Of a stretch of 64,000 nucleotides of DNA, positions 36,296-48,080 are shown one piece after another; within the stretch, counting starts at the first letter, position 1; the number at the start of each line of letters is the position of its first letter. Source of the stretch: Nymphaea colorata. Its lineage: Eukaryota > Streptophyta > Magnoliopsida > Nymphaeales > Nymphaeaceae. Made by a program: the position numbers and the translations under genes. The notes beneath the pieces were generated by a model. That model ran no database searches and was not told the DNA's origin. It saw nothing but the letters and a program-made list of their open reading frames with translations. The stretch covers positions 32,399,934-32,463,933 of the forward strand of contig NC_045138.2 in assembly GCF_008831285.2 (NCBI RefSeq), in the 5' to 3' direction.

Positions 36296-36531
36296 CAGCA
36301 AAGAATCTATCTTGTGTGTTATTGATTATACAATGTATTTATAGAGTAACAAGAGAGATGACGTTACAACAAATAAGGCAAGAAATAAAATCGTGTAATC
36401 AGATCCTAAATTGATAGTGATTGATACGATTTTATTTCCTGCTGAAATCATTCCCCAATTCAAGCTCCTTCCTGATTCCATGATCTTTCCTTGACAGAAG
36501 CTCTTTCCTGTTTCAAGATCTTTCCTTAACA
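36238..36531 (-). repeat. Copia-3 5' LTR
   Basis: 294 bp, TGTTAA...TTAACA ends, with a shorter (GA)n run (about 36257-36292) than the other LTR. Primer site on its low-coordinate side, CGGAG target duplication on its high-coordinate side. Confidence 0.95.
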
Positions 36532-36536
36532 CGGAG

Positions 36537-37271
36537 GAACCAGAAACTTTGCATGAACTGTTGTTAGTTTTCCAATATCAAAAGATAAGCTAGTTATGTA
36601 CAGCAAGCAGAGCTTGATCTCGGCTCAAGCTTGCTCGAATTTGACTAGTTTAAAATTGTGTTACTTGTTCGTCTATATTTTTTCTTTCGATCGAATCCTA
36701 AAAAGGGTGGTAAAATTCATAAAATCTTATCGACATGCCACTATAAGTTAACAAACAAAGAAGACAAGAGTCTGGACAAATTTAAAGGATTCGAACTCTT
36801 ACAACTCAAACTTGACTCGTTTACAGGTCAAGTTTTAACTCAAGCTTGAGCTGAGTAGGGCTTCCACGGGCAAGTGCCAATCAAGCCCGATGGCTCGACT
36901 AGTCCTACGTCCATCCCTGGGGCTGGGAGAGCCCATCCAAGACCATTGTTTGGATGCTGTTCTTGTAAATTTCTTTTACGGTTTGCAAACAAAGAGGGGC
37001 ACCGTGGGGTTGTTTGGATGGCGGTAAAAGATTTCACGATTTCTATGATTTTCAGTGATTTGGGGAACTTTCAGCCACTCTATTCGATGTCCAATCCTCA
37101 CAAGACGGAAGAGATAAAAAGTACCTTGTTTCATTAAATATGTTTTTCCATTTGGACGTAGCTTCATCTTCCCCGTCCAAAATTCTGTCCGACTTATTTT
37201 TGGAATCATCGGAGCAGCAGGAGAAGAAATTACAGGAAAATAAGAGAAGAAAGGACAGAGAAAACGGTTAC
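36537..37271 (-). repeat. Intron 1 duplicate of the TAR gene, proximal part
   Basis: Continues the intron 1 homology on the other side of Copia-3: it matches about 43015-43677, with shared CTTGTAAATTTCTT, TGGGGTTGTTTG and AAAATCTGTTTTCC-like blocks. An extra segment (about 36610-36860) with GCTCAAGCTTG / CAAGCTTGAGC ends is absent from the other copy and resembles the CTCGAG/CAAGCTTGAGC-rich repeat at 44.98-45.42 kb, so it is probably a separate small insertion. Confidence 0.65.
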
Positions 37272-37574
37272 CCGTTGGCGTCTGCGGGGCAATCGGGCAA
37301 GAATACCGAGCAATCGGCGCCAGCATAGCATGAATTGCAGTCACAGACGAGCGAGCCGTCCTCCGAGATATCACTGTCCAGGAAGGCGTGGCCATGGCCA
37401 GAGCAAGAAACTGTAGCGGCGGCTTCCGCCTCCGCCGCAGCCTCTCGGCTCCACGTTAGCTCCGCATCAGGGGGGAGAAAGAGAGAGGCATGAAGAAAGA
37501 GAGGCGAGAATGAGGTTGAGAGAGAGTGAGCAGAGAAGTAGAGAGGGATGCACTCTCCCTGGATCAGCAGACAT
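37272..37574 (-). pseudogene. Duplicate exon 1 of the TAR/alliinase gene, frameshifted
   Basis: Homologous to exon 1 of the intact gene (43982-43678). The EGF-alliinase segment (CSGHGHAFLD...CDCNSCYAGADC) and the phase-2 splice donor GGTAACC at 37271 are kept. The equivalent ATG at 37574 opens a hydrophobic leader (HPSLLLCSLSLNLILASL) that then runs out of frame. Relative to the intact copy a GA/CT dinucleotide repeat unit is lost at about 37495-37502, and a stop follows about 35 codons in. No exons 2-5 follow: intron 1 homology stops near 29400. An upstream ATG at 37612 keeps the EGF frame but loses most of the signal-anchor similarity. It is a truncated, frameshifted duplicate lying just beyond the 3' end of the intact gene. 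Confidence 0.85.
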
Positions 37575-38031
37575 CTCTCTCTCTCTCTCTCTTGTTGATT
37601 AGTCTTGTCCAAATAAATACTAATGGCTTCATAGAGTAGAACAAGGATGTCCCGGGATGTTTAATTTATTTTGTATTATTGAATAAACAAATCACATTTT
37701 CAATTTACAACTCAATCTCTAGCATTTGAGCTTCTTATAATCCATGGCCTAGTTTACCACAATTTACTTTGTACATGTGCTTCATATCAAGTACTAATTA
37801 AATTATGAAAAAGCAATCAAACATCTAATCAAACCTCCACTGGTATGAGAGGATGTGGCTATAACACACCACTCACCAAGAAATGCACTAAGGACCTAAC
37901 TATAACACACCACCCATCGCACTACCTATTAATTAATGAAAGAAATAGAGAGTGTTTGTTTGGGATATGCTTTGTACGTGGAAAATGGAAGCACCCATTT
38001 CTCTTCAATGACGGTTGTAGAGGAAACGCAA

Positions 38032-41000
38032 CTAAATGGTGTTGACGTATTCTTCTTGCGCGACGAGGGCTTGCAGCTTGTGTTCCAACAAGTCGAAGTT
38101 ATCTTGAGCCCTGAGAAGGCTGAGCCTCACGTAGCGAGGATCGGCACCAAAGACGATCCCTGCCCTTCCAATTATGCCCGCCTCTGCCATCACCTTCGCA
38201 CAGTCTCTGTCCTCCTCCCTCTCGCATCTCACCCATGCATAAGCTGCCATTTTCATTCATCCCTCTTTTCAATGGGTCCTATGTTCTTTGCCATAAATTC
38301 ACATTAAAAATAGAGATGAAAGACATTACAAATGTTCTTAGCTGAGACATGGATTAATTGCTTACCAAAACAGGTAATATGCACAAAAAATTGTGTATAG
38401 TAGTGTGTAATAACCAAAATATCTTTATTTAAGTGAACACAAAAGCTTTGTAGGAAGAAAAAAGGATTATGAAAAAATCTAAAATATGCATTTATTTCTT
38501 TATAGAAAATTTGGAAAATACCCCAACTCCCTTCTTTTCCCTCTAGTGTATATTTGTGTATGCACGCCCCTGCGCACATAAGTAGACCTCGTTTCTTACT
38601 CGGTTGAACTGTCTGTGCAATAAATCTTATTTTCTGAAATTGGGAAATTCAGTTTCAGGAGAATAGTGCATTTTTAAAAAGTTTAATGTCAAAATGTTCC
38701 TAAAGACGATGATGTTCTATCGGCAACCTAATCCACAAAATATGGTTAAACAATGCTTGTGGAGAATGAGAAAATATGAGTTGTCGCTATTACTCAGTAT
38801 AGCCACAGAAAAAAAACGCGTTCAAACATGTTGAAAACTAAGCGAAAACACATTTTTGTTCAAAAAACAAAACAAAAAGACACATTTTATTCGTGTTTTT
38901 ATCCCATTTTTCCCTTTTTGTCATTTTCCTTTTTTATAACTTTTCGTGTCTTTTGTAGTTTTTAACTACCAGATTTTTAATTTTCCATTTTTAAATTTTA
39001 GTTTTAAGATTTTGTGATATTTGTGGCTCTGTTTTTCAGTCAAGATTTCCGTGTCATCCTATGAACCTACTTCTGGGGCCGTGTTTGATCAGTCACTTAA
39101 TTTTCTCTAACAATTGTGGCTGGGCTCTCCCTTGCAACAAATTTGAACTGGGCGATAAAAAAAAAAAGTACCTGGAGAAGGCCCCGACACTCTTTGGAAG
39201 TAGTTGCAGTAGAGCGGAGATAGTCTTTGCAGCGAGAACCGCTCTGAGTGCGAGACGATACGTTCAAGTCTGAGCCACCTGGACCTCATGTTTTCATATC
39301 CGAACCGAAATATTTCTGATCCATTCTTCTCCAGGGCTACGTTCAGAAGCTTGAGTGCTCTGAGCTGGGAGTCATGAGAAACAGACAGGGTGTTCAAGTC
39401 GACATAGTCCATCATTCTCTGAAACACACCTTTGTCCTTTACTATTGCCCACCTAGAGAGAGAGAGAGAGAGAGAGGGTTTGGTGCCATGATACAATAAT
39501 GATGTTGTTCAGAAGAAAAGAAGAAGCAGAGCCATTGCAGGAGAAAAATCAGATTGCAGTTCTAACGATATAGGTTATCCAATCGAAACCTGCATTAAAA
39601 TTAAAGGACTTAAGTCGATAGATTGGAATTGATTGTTCATATTGGATCATGTCTTCCTCCTAATCTGCACTACAAAAGCATGCAATGGGATTGGCCTAAG
39701 TATGATCTTTCATGAACTTTCTCATAGAACATAATGTTAAATGGCTACAAGTGGATCTAGATCCAGCACGGAAGCCATAAAACTGCTTGCAGTCTTGACC
39801 AAGAAATTAAAATCTAGGAGATTGCCTTGAAAACTACACCTATGATGGACCGCAAGATTGCTGAGGAGTGAGGATCCAGACCTACATGGAGTCTGGAGAG
39901 GAGGTGCTATGCCCGGAGTTGATCTGGTAGGTGTCCAGCATGGGGTGTTGTGTATTAAAAATGCATAATGTGGCTCTTAAATGCTTACCCAAGTCTGCTA
40001 CCAGCATGGCCTGTGAGCTTGGACATGGTGAAAAGCATCACATCATCATCTGCAGGCTCACTGATAGCCGTGAAATGTGGCCAATAGTAAGCATGGTCAT
40101 GGATCGTGGTGGTGTTGGGGCCCTTCAGAACTGCTCGGTTAAGTTGGCCATCTGGATTGTTTGGCGAGGTCACAAACTCCACAAACCTTGTGTTTGGCAC
40201 ACTAGACCGGTTGATCTTCCATGAATATGCATCTCCTTGCCACTCAAATTCACCAGACTTGAAAAGATCTGTTTGCAGTTGATAAGCCTGTAGAACAAGA
40301 AAATTCTTGATCATTCATATTGTCCTCATATTCATAAGGAAATAAGGGCATTTAGAGCTCTATTGGCCCCAGGCTGATGTTCGTTTTGATCGTTCACAGG
40401 CTCGACCGAAGATTATAGGCTTGAAATCAGAAGCATATCACATTATATTAGTCATTTTTGGTTTCTCAATTTAGCAGAAGAGTTTAAAGCCTTAACCATT
40501 TCATACTCTAGCAGGCCGCCATTACTTGTTGAAAAACAGAAGTTGCCTTTTAGTGTTGGAGTTTGCTTTTAAAGAGAAAAGTGTTCTGAAGCATACCCCA
40601 TAGTAGGGAACGGCAGACACCACTTTGGCAGGAGAAGCATGAGAAGGAGGAGGGCATGAGAGGGCATGAACTGCTGCAGTAAAGAGTTGGGTGGAACCAT
40701 GTCCAAACACTATGAACCTACCATCAGTGACTGCATTTCCTACCACCTTGTGGAGTTCCCTGATAGCTCTTTCTAGTCTGGCAGATTTCCGAGACCCATG
40801 GCCGAAGCTGTAGCTCATCCGGTGCCAACCTGTTAACATTATGGCACTACTGCCTCGCTTTTTCATCCAAAATGGCTCCAAGAATAGTGGATCGCCACTG
40901 AAAATACAATAAGCCCTCCTAATTAATAATTAGGATGATTAAATTAAAAGATCCAGCACAAACTCCCTCCTCTTCCTCTCGTTCATATGCTGCTATGCAT

Positions 41001-42010
41001 ATATATGTTCCATAAGTGCACACATGCCCACACACAGAGCAGCAATAATTGGTCATGATTCAATGGTTTTCCTTTCTAATGATCAAGTATTTTGCAGATC
41101 AGATCGTTTAAATTTAGTTTTTACAGTTTTGTTAGTGAAGATATCTTAGCCTCAATCTGCCTGCTTGGCTACTGTTGAAGGAGACGTTGGAAGCTGTTCG
41201 AGATGATCAACGGCAGGCCCATCAAGCAAAACTGCCATGGGATGCATTAGTTAACATTTAACACCTAGAGAAGGGATTGATCATCAATTTCCCCATGGAG
41301 CACCCTAACAAATTCGAGTTGCGGATATAGAACTAAGTTTGCAAATGCATGTTCCAAGACATTTTTAGAGCAATGTTGGACACAGTACAGGCTATCTAAT
41401 TAGTCGTCATTTAATGAAAATTTCCATTTGAAATAGGTAAGGTTAGAAAATTAAATGCGTCATATCTTTGCATTTTTTTTATACATTGCGTATGTACAGA
41501 TTTTTTGGTTAATAAACTTTCTTTAAGCTATTCAATGCTTATTTCTCGAATAATTCGACCTCATTAAAGGGTTAAAAGTGCCATGCATATATCGGAAAGG
41601 GAATTCGATTGATTCGTTAATATATTTTACTTTGAAAGTATTCGTATAACATGTTCTTTTCTTCATTTAGAACCGATTCAATTAATCAGCAGCCTCTTGG
41701 ACTCGGTTCACAAATAGATGTTTATGCTGGTTGGTACCTCTACATGATTAGCATGATATATTTATTAAAATATCGACGTCGTGGTATTCTTTTCCAAACT
41801 CCCTATTTAAAATATACATTGGAGAATTATTTCTATATTGTTGTTAAATGGTTATGATCATGACGATTGTTTATGATGAAGCGTACCGATAGAAAACAGT
41901 TACCACGATTGTTTATGATGGAGCATTAATTCATTATACTTTCAACTACAGTCTGCAGTGCTTTCAATGAATATTCAACATTTGATGATTTTGACAGATT
42001 TGAACAAACA

Positions 42011-42041
<31 letters not shown>

Positions 42042-43982
42042 AGAAATTTGAATGGTGACTCTACCTTTTAAAAGTCACCACCATCTAATGCAATATGATG
42101 GACAATTAAAAAAATAAGAAAGAAAAAGTAATAGACATTTTTATCGTTTAATATTAGTTTACATTTTTTTCTTTTTGTTTTTTTGCTCAACTATACATAT
42201 GTTTTAGATGTAATGCTTTAGTTAGATGGTTGGATAACTTTAATTACATATATATAATTATTTTATAAGTCTGGAGGGGAACCACATGTGGGCAGTCCAA
42301 CAAAATTCTCATATTAGTTAATCTAAATTTTTTATATATTTACATATCAAATAGACCAAAGATATACCGTGGGTGCCCCTGCTCAGTGCTCTGCATAGAG
42401 GTGGATAGGGGAGGGAGCAGGGAAAAAAAATTCAAATTTACACATATTGCTTTAAATTTCATTTATCATACATAAAAGTTTTGAAAATTTTATTTTAGCC
42501 TCTCTACTAAATTTTGAAACTATAATTCATCTTCCTTGAAAAAAAAAAAAATTATGCCCACGCCCGTGGAGGTGGGCCTTAGAATGAATCTCAACTAAAA
42601 TATCCTTTTTTTTTCTCTCCCTCTGCCGGACGAAATCATCTTTACACGCAAGAGTAAAGAGTAAAGTAGCGACGGGGGCCGGTGAGGAAGGCGACAAAGG
42701 TGATTCATTCAGGTAGCTTTCCAACTAAAGTCTACAAATATTAACATAATCTGGACGACATTGGACTCCGGCGGCCTTTTGAGGGCCGGCTATCATCGAT
42801 GTTCTTAGAATCCAATTATGAAATAAAAAGGCCAGCAAAGATTCCCTTTATTTGGAACCATATTAACTTAATTTTATATTTTTTAACTAAAACTAAAGAG
42901 CAAAGAGCTTAAAAGTAATATAACAAAATGGACATGCATCGCCATTAAATCAAATGGAGGATGGAATAAGAAAAAGCTTGAACTTGAGGCTGATTCACAT
43001 CGATTTCAGACTGAACTATTGTTAATTATTCAAATATCAAAGGAGGAGACCATGGAAGATCTTCGTTCCTTTGTTACAAATATGGTTTTTGGGTTTTTAA
43101 GGGCGAGATTTTTCTCAAGTTTTTAAGCGCAAAGTTTGTTTTTTTAGAAAAATCTTGGAAAATTTTAAAAATAAAAAAAATTAGGTATAAATGAAATAAA
43201 TGGGAAACTAATAGGAAAGCATAAATAAAACTATAATATTACAGTGATAAAAGGAATGTTTGAATGATAATAAAAATAATGAAAATAATTTAGTTTAAGT
43301 TTATATTCGAATCTTGTAAATTTCTTGTACAATCTGCAAACAAAAGAGGAGTATTAATCACTGAAGCCCCGGCGCCAAGTGGGCGGTCGTGGGGTTGTTT
43401 GAAAGGCGGGAAAAGAACTCGCGACTTTTTATTAGTTTCAATTTTTTTTGGGACCTCGCCACTCCATTCGATTTCCAATTTTCACAAAACAGAGACAGAA
43501 GGTGTCGTGTCTTGTTAAATCTGTTTTCCATATGGAGGCAGTTTAATCTTCCCCGTCTAGAATTCTATCCGACTTACTTTTGGAATCATCCCCGTGACGA
43601 GACGGAATGATCGGGAACAACAATAGGAGAAGAAATAACAGGAGAAAGGAACAGAAAAAGGCAATGAAAAGGGTTACCTGTTGACCTCTGCGGCGCAATC
43701 AGGCAAGAATTCCGAGCAATCGGCTCCAGCGTAGCATGAATTGCAGTCACAGACGAGGGAGCCGTCCTCCGAGAGATCTCCGTCCAGGAAGGCACGGCCA
43801 TGACCGGAGCAAGAGACCATAGCGGCGGCTTCAGCCTCCGCCGCAGCCTCTCGGCTCCACGTAAGCTCGTCATCACGGCGGAAGAATGGAGAGGCACGAA
43901 GAAAGAGAGAGGCGAGAATGAGGTTGAGAGAGAGGGAGCAGAGGAGTAGCGAGGGATGCTCTCTTCCTCCTTCGGCAGCCAT
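38032..43982 (-). CDS. TAR: Tryptophan aminotransferase-related / alliinase-like PLP enzyme, 5 exons
   Basis: Exons: 43982-43678, 40897-40597, 40287-39989, 39452-39172, 38243-38032; all GT-AG. The total is 1398 nt, 465 aa, in frame throughout. Residues 11-29 are a hydrophobic signal anchor. The EGF-alliinase domain has six cysteines (C58, C78, C80, C83, C89, C96). The aminotransferase domain has GWHRMSY, SPNNPDG (243-249), HDHAYYWPHFT (265-275), the PLP Schiff-base lysine K292 in SKLTGHAGSR, and R300. It ends SPAYAWVRCE...EEYVNTI. Plant family members either convert Trp to indole-3-pyruvate (TAA1/TAR2, auxin synthesis) or act as C-S lyases (alliinase). The EGF domain is typical of the TAR2-4/alliinase branch, so substrate is undecided. 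The start at 43982 is chosen over 44021 because it lies directly before the signal anchor. Intron 1 (2.8 kb) is the one duplicated at 29.4-37.3 kb. Confidence 0.9.
41590..43677 (-). repeat. Intron 1 of the intact TAR gene (paralogous to 29.4-37.3 kb)
   Basis: Collinear with the duplicate intron, but without Copia-3 and without the 36.6-36.86 kb insertion. It holds a (TA)n run at 42017-42041 and no gene of its own. Confidence 0.75.
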
Positions 43983-44119
43983 ATCTCCCAGCCCTTTGTT
44001 CATTAATGTCTTGTCAACCATACTAATAGCTCCTTAGTGCTGAAAACAGAGGTCCCAATAATTTAGCGGGGGGAAGAAATTTCAGGGAAGCGCACATATT
44101 TTTCAAAAATCTAAAATGG

Positions 44120-44672
44120 GCCTAATTGAATTTTCAGAAAAGTTAAATCAATATTTTCTTTGTAATTTTCATGAGTAAAATCATGCATCTGTTAAAAAAA
44201 TTTTAATAATTTCATAGCCACAAGCCCCATTGTGTTCCGCCACTTGTAGAAACAGTACATTCATTTTTTTTACAATATTTATTTAGAAGAAGCTACCTTT
44301 AATATAAAACCCTCAAAGTCATGCTAAGAAGGTCATACCCACACGCTTCCAAGTTTGTGACTTGTTTTGAGGCGGACATAACTAAGAGTTACGCATAAAA
44401 GTATCACAAAATTCATCAATTTTTTTTTTGTAACTTTAATGAGAAAAATCATGTATCTCCTATAAAAATTTTAATAATTCCCTAAAGCCACAAGCCCCAT
44501 TGTGTTCTGCCACTTGTGGAAACAGTACATTTTTTTTTATATAATATTTATTTAATATAAAACCCTCAAAGTCATACCATATGCTGGAAAGAAGGTCATA
44601 CATACCCACACGCTTCCAAGTTTGTGATTTGTTTTGGGGTGAACATGACTAAAAGTTCACGCCAACATTTGC
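44120..44672. repeat. Tandem duplication of about 265 bp upstream of TAR
   Basis: Two diverged copies meet near 44405. Both contain AAGCCACAAGCCCCATTGTG-like sequence (44215 and 44483), AACAGTACATT, AATATAAAACCCTCAAAGTC (44299 and 44551) and CACACGCTTCCAAGTTTGTG (44340 and 44609). Non-coding; it may be the remains of a mobile element. Confidence 0.8.
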
Positions 44673-44974
44673 AGCCCATAGAAGTAGCACAAAATAACAT
44701 GATAGCAAAACTTTGCCTTATCACCACCTCATTGCCTTCCGCCCTTTGAACAAAACTGCACCCTCCATTTAAATACAGCCAAATGTATCAGCATGGAATC
44801 CTTTAAGAGATAAGATAGTTTTTTTGGAGGCTTAGGAAAGCCACTTCTCAACCAACCACAAACCAAAAGTGCTCCCCACCAAAACCAAGCTACCAAAAAA
44901 TTACCTTCAAAAGACTAATACACACTATTGGATGCCAGCCCAAACAAATATCCAGATTGTGTTGTTCCTCTCGT

Positions 44975-45430
44975 GGATAAGGCTGTTCACGAGTCGAGTT
45001 CGAGCTAAGTTGAGCTGCTATGAACTTCATTTGGATGTCTTAAACAAAACTCAAGTTAGGCTTGAGCTTGAGCCCAGTTAAGGTTTTAGAAACTTGAACT
45101 CGGGTCGACTCGAATTCTAGAAACTTAAACTCGGGTCGGCTCGAGCAAGGGATTGGCTTGAGCTGAGCCGAGCATTTCATTAAAAATTTTAAGTTTTTAA
45201 AGAATTAGTCAGTGTGAAGATTTGAAACCATAAAAAAGAGTCAACATGAAGTTTTGAAACTATAAAGGGTGCAGCATGAGGTTTTGAACTGACTAACTTT
45301 AAACATATTATAATATAGCTTTTTCGGTTTAACGGAGTCAAGCCGAGCCTGCTTGACTCTTTTATACAATCAAGTTTATTTTTTAAGTCGAACGTCTCAT
45401 TTAATAAACTAGTCAAGAGTTAGCTGCTTC
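44975..45430. repeat. GAGCTCGA/CTTGAGC-rich dispersed repeat
   Basis: Starts GGCTGTTCACGAGTCGAG and is full of TCGAGC, CTTGAGC and GGTCGGCTCGAG motifs with a late complementary segment (AGTCAAGCCGAGCC). This composition is common to small non-autonomous plant repeats; a related piece lies at about 36.61-36.86 kb. No coding sequence. Confidence 0.45.
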
Positions 45431-45722
45431 TCGTGGAACAAGCGAGAGGGCTTGCAGCTTTAATGCCAGCAAGTCTCCCTTCTGCACCAAATTTTTGGTC
45501 CTTGAATCTGCATGTGATATAACAAGTGATATTGTTGCTTTTTGTGTCCAAGGGAACGCATGCTACTGATATCCAACTCTCGTTGTCTTCATGTAACTTT
45601 GAAATCTTTAATCGAATAGAGTAAACCAGATGGGTAGGACAGTTAACACCACATATTGGAAATCTTTATATTGCTTATTTGCTTTGACTAAATTAAACTG
45701 AAAATATAAAATGTCCAATTGA

Positions 45723-45968
45723 GTGAAGAGCTACGTGGTGCGGGTGCGATACATCTCAAAAAATTACGGTGCGGCGAAGATATTTATTATTATTATTAAT
45801 TTATTAATATAATATATTAATAATATCAAATTTGATAAAAAAACTAAAAAAAAACTAAAATCAAGGTGCAGGTGCGAATCTGGGTCGCAGCCGCACCCGC
45901 ACCAACACCCGCATTACATCGACGTGGGTGCATCACCAGGGTTGCCGCACCCTGGTGACATAGCTGAG
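45723..45968. mobile_element. Small TIR element related to the 4794-5386 element
   Basis: The left end AGCTACGTGGTGCGGGTGCG and the right end GCCGCACCCTGGTGACATAGCT are inverted relative to each other. The CTATGTCAC terminus and GGGTGC subterminal repeats match the intron 4 element. The centre is A/T-rich and non-coding. Confidence 0.5.
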
Positions 45969-46222
45969 CATGGGGTCATTCAGACGCTCGAAACCGAAGC
46001 CCAACTAGGCAGACCCACTATCGGGAATACTCGGTACCTATTGGGTACACGGGCCAGATGCCCTGGTTAGTACACTCTTAAAGGTGTTACACCAATCCCC
46101 TCTTATCCTTTATACCCATATGTCTGTTCGAACTTGTATCATTAAGCACATTTAACCTTCAAATCTGACCTGTTGACACAAAAGAAAGAAGGATGACAAA
46201 AACTTTACTACGATTGTAGAAA

Positions 46223-46227
<5 letters not shown>

Positions 46228-46253
<26 letters not shown>
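46228..46253. repeat. (TA)n microsatellite
   Basis: Uninterrupted TA dinucleotides of about 26 bp. Confidence 0.9.
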
Positions 46254-46829
46254 TGGGGAATATGAAGGACTGACGTCCCAATTCCTTTTTCAAAAGATGG
46301 AGTTACGTGCACGGTTGTGCACGATGCATAGCTTTTAGGGTACGACATCTATACTCGTGGCTCACTTTCGTTGGGCCATGGCTCACTTTTGTGAGTACCT
46401 GTCATGTACAGGTCCAATGCAAATGTGCACGCATATAACCAGTTTCACCTTTCAAAACATACCTTAAGCAATATTTCAGATTACTTTATGGTTGTCTGGT
46501 GAAACAGAAATGCAGATGTGTCCATGATTGTCTTTATTAGGTTTAACTGGTCGGCGAGCACAGAACAAGATATTCAATGTAATCGGATTTGGAATTCCAG
46601 AGATCTGGAGTTGGTTCAGATTTGAAATTAGAATTGGAGGCCAAGCTATCCCATTACTAACCAGATCCAATTTTCCTTATCAAACCCCATGATCGATTCA
46701 AGATATGACTTGGTAACTGGACAACTCCATCCTATAAAAAGAGCCCGCTTCCTTTCCCTTTTATTTTTTTTGCCTTTAGGATCTTAGGCTGCATCGATAT
46801 TAATGATGGGAATGGTGTTGTTTTCTTGT

Positions 46830-48080
46830 GTCTGTTTGAGAGTCTGTACAGTCCTTTGTCGCACGAACTGAAAGAGTCACTCTTCAACTTAGATACTGCG
46901 TCCCACCACTTCAACAAAACCCGAAGTGGTCAAACTGGATGGGGTAAAAGTTTGGTTGATGGAAATGGCAGCCGACGTAAGGTAGCACGCATAGACCTCA
47001 CAGATCCATATCAAAAGGTAGTGGCTTGGATCCATTTTTCTCCAAGTAGACGTTTAGAAGCTTAAGCGGCCAGAAATGATTGTCACGTGAAAGCTTTCAT
47101 AGACCTTGGCGTTGTAGTTGAGGACACTCTTTTCCCTTTTTGCTACGAGCTGTTTTCTGACAAAACGAAAATCATCCAAAAATTTATTTATTTCATTTGT
47201 GAGTGCGTCAAAGTTTGGTTTCAAATAAAGGAAAAGCAAATTCTTTTAATGAAATTTTTGTCTTTTTTTTTTCCATTCCAAGATAAATGATCTAGTGGAT
47301 GAGATCGTGGTGGCCTCCCAACATCTAGTAAGAATGTGTTTCGATCCGGATGTGAATTAAAAATTTGATGTGGGTTGGATTGGATTCAGATTTGAATTCG
47401 GATTCAAGGTCAGAAATGGTATAGACTTTCTTTTATCCGAAATTTGAATTCAAATGTGTAGACATAAAAAAAAAACTATATGGTTAAGAATATAGGTAAT
47501 TTGAATCCAATTCATTGACATTGCTATTCAATTAAGAACGGTAATAGATAGAATATTATACTGATCGACTGAGTTCCAGCCCAGCCCGAACATATAATTT
47601 TTTTGTGTCGAGTAAATGCTGGCTCTCAATGGTGCAATTCAAATCCAAAAAAAAACCTCTTTGGCCTTCCCTCAAAAAAAAAAAAAAAAACAATATTGGT
47701 GCCTTCCCAACTTAAAAAATACAATCATATGCTTGGCGGCGGACTCTGATCATGCAGGTGGAGAAGAAGAAGAAAAATTCACCTTTAGGTAAGCGTAGTC
47801 ATGAACTGTCTTCACGTTCGGATCCACCATAACCGGTTCGCAACCTGATAATCCGGAATGCCTGGCAAAGCCACAAGCTCAGTCAAGCATCGCAATTGGA
47901 TTAGATCCACTGGCCCGCAATCAGTGGTGGAGCCACATATAAGCTAGTATGGGCAGTTGGGCAGAGTCGCGCCTCTCAACCCAGAATTCCTAGCTCCACT
48001 ACTGCCCGCAATGTGTACGCACCTTCTTACCACTCAAAGTCTCCTGGTCTCAAAATGTTGCTCTGGAATGGGTAGCCCTG
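46830..48080 (-). pseudogene. Decayed TAR copy: exon 3 and exon 4 remnants
   Basis: Minus-strand reading from 48075 gives QGYPFQSNILRPGDFEW, the start of TAR exon 3, preceded by a CAG-like acceptor. After a nested MITE, frame-broken TAR similarity continues (TELVALPGIPDYQVANRLW, then VKTVHDYAY near 47800), matching VEFVTSPNNPDGQLNRAVL and TTIHDHAYY of the intact protein. At about 47095-47035 another frame reads SRDNHFWPLKLLNVYLEKN, matching SHDSQLRALKLLNVALEKN of exon 4. The rest, towards 46830, is not convincingly alignable. The PLP lysine segment is not found. Divergence is far greater than in the 37-kb duplicate, so this is an older copy on the same strand. Confidence 0.75.
47922..48004. 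mobile_element. 83-bp hAT-like MITE with 8-bp target duplication
   Basis: Terminal inverted repeats CAGTGGTGGAGC and GCTCCACTACTG. The perfect 8-bp duplication CCCGCAAT is at 47914-47921 and 48005-48012, the target length of hAT elements. It interrupts the TAR exon 3 remnant. Confidence 0.8.

Larger units (their letters stand above)
31171..36531 (-). mobile_element. Copia-3: young, near-intact Ty1-copia element
   Basis: LTRs 36531-36238 (5') and 31471-31171 (3') are almost identical; by eye they differ in (GA)n length, one single-base indel and one substitution. The target duplication CGGAG is at 31166-31170 and 36532-36536. The primer site (TGGTATCAGAGC on the minus strand) abuts the 5' LTR at 36237-36226; the tract before the 3' LTR is GCGGGAGGC. 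It is inserted in the duplicated TAR intron 1; the paralogous intron at about 43.0 kb lacks it. Coding capacity is broken by a single stop. Confidence 0.96.

Noticed and set aside
37268-37612. Treating the exon 1 duplicate as the first exon of a second intact TAR gene
   Set aside because: Its leader is frameshifted and no exons 2-5 are found below it down to the SOL1-like gene.
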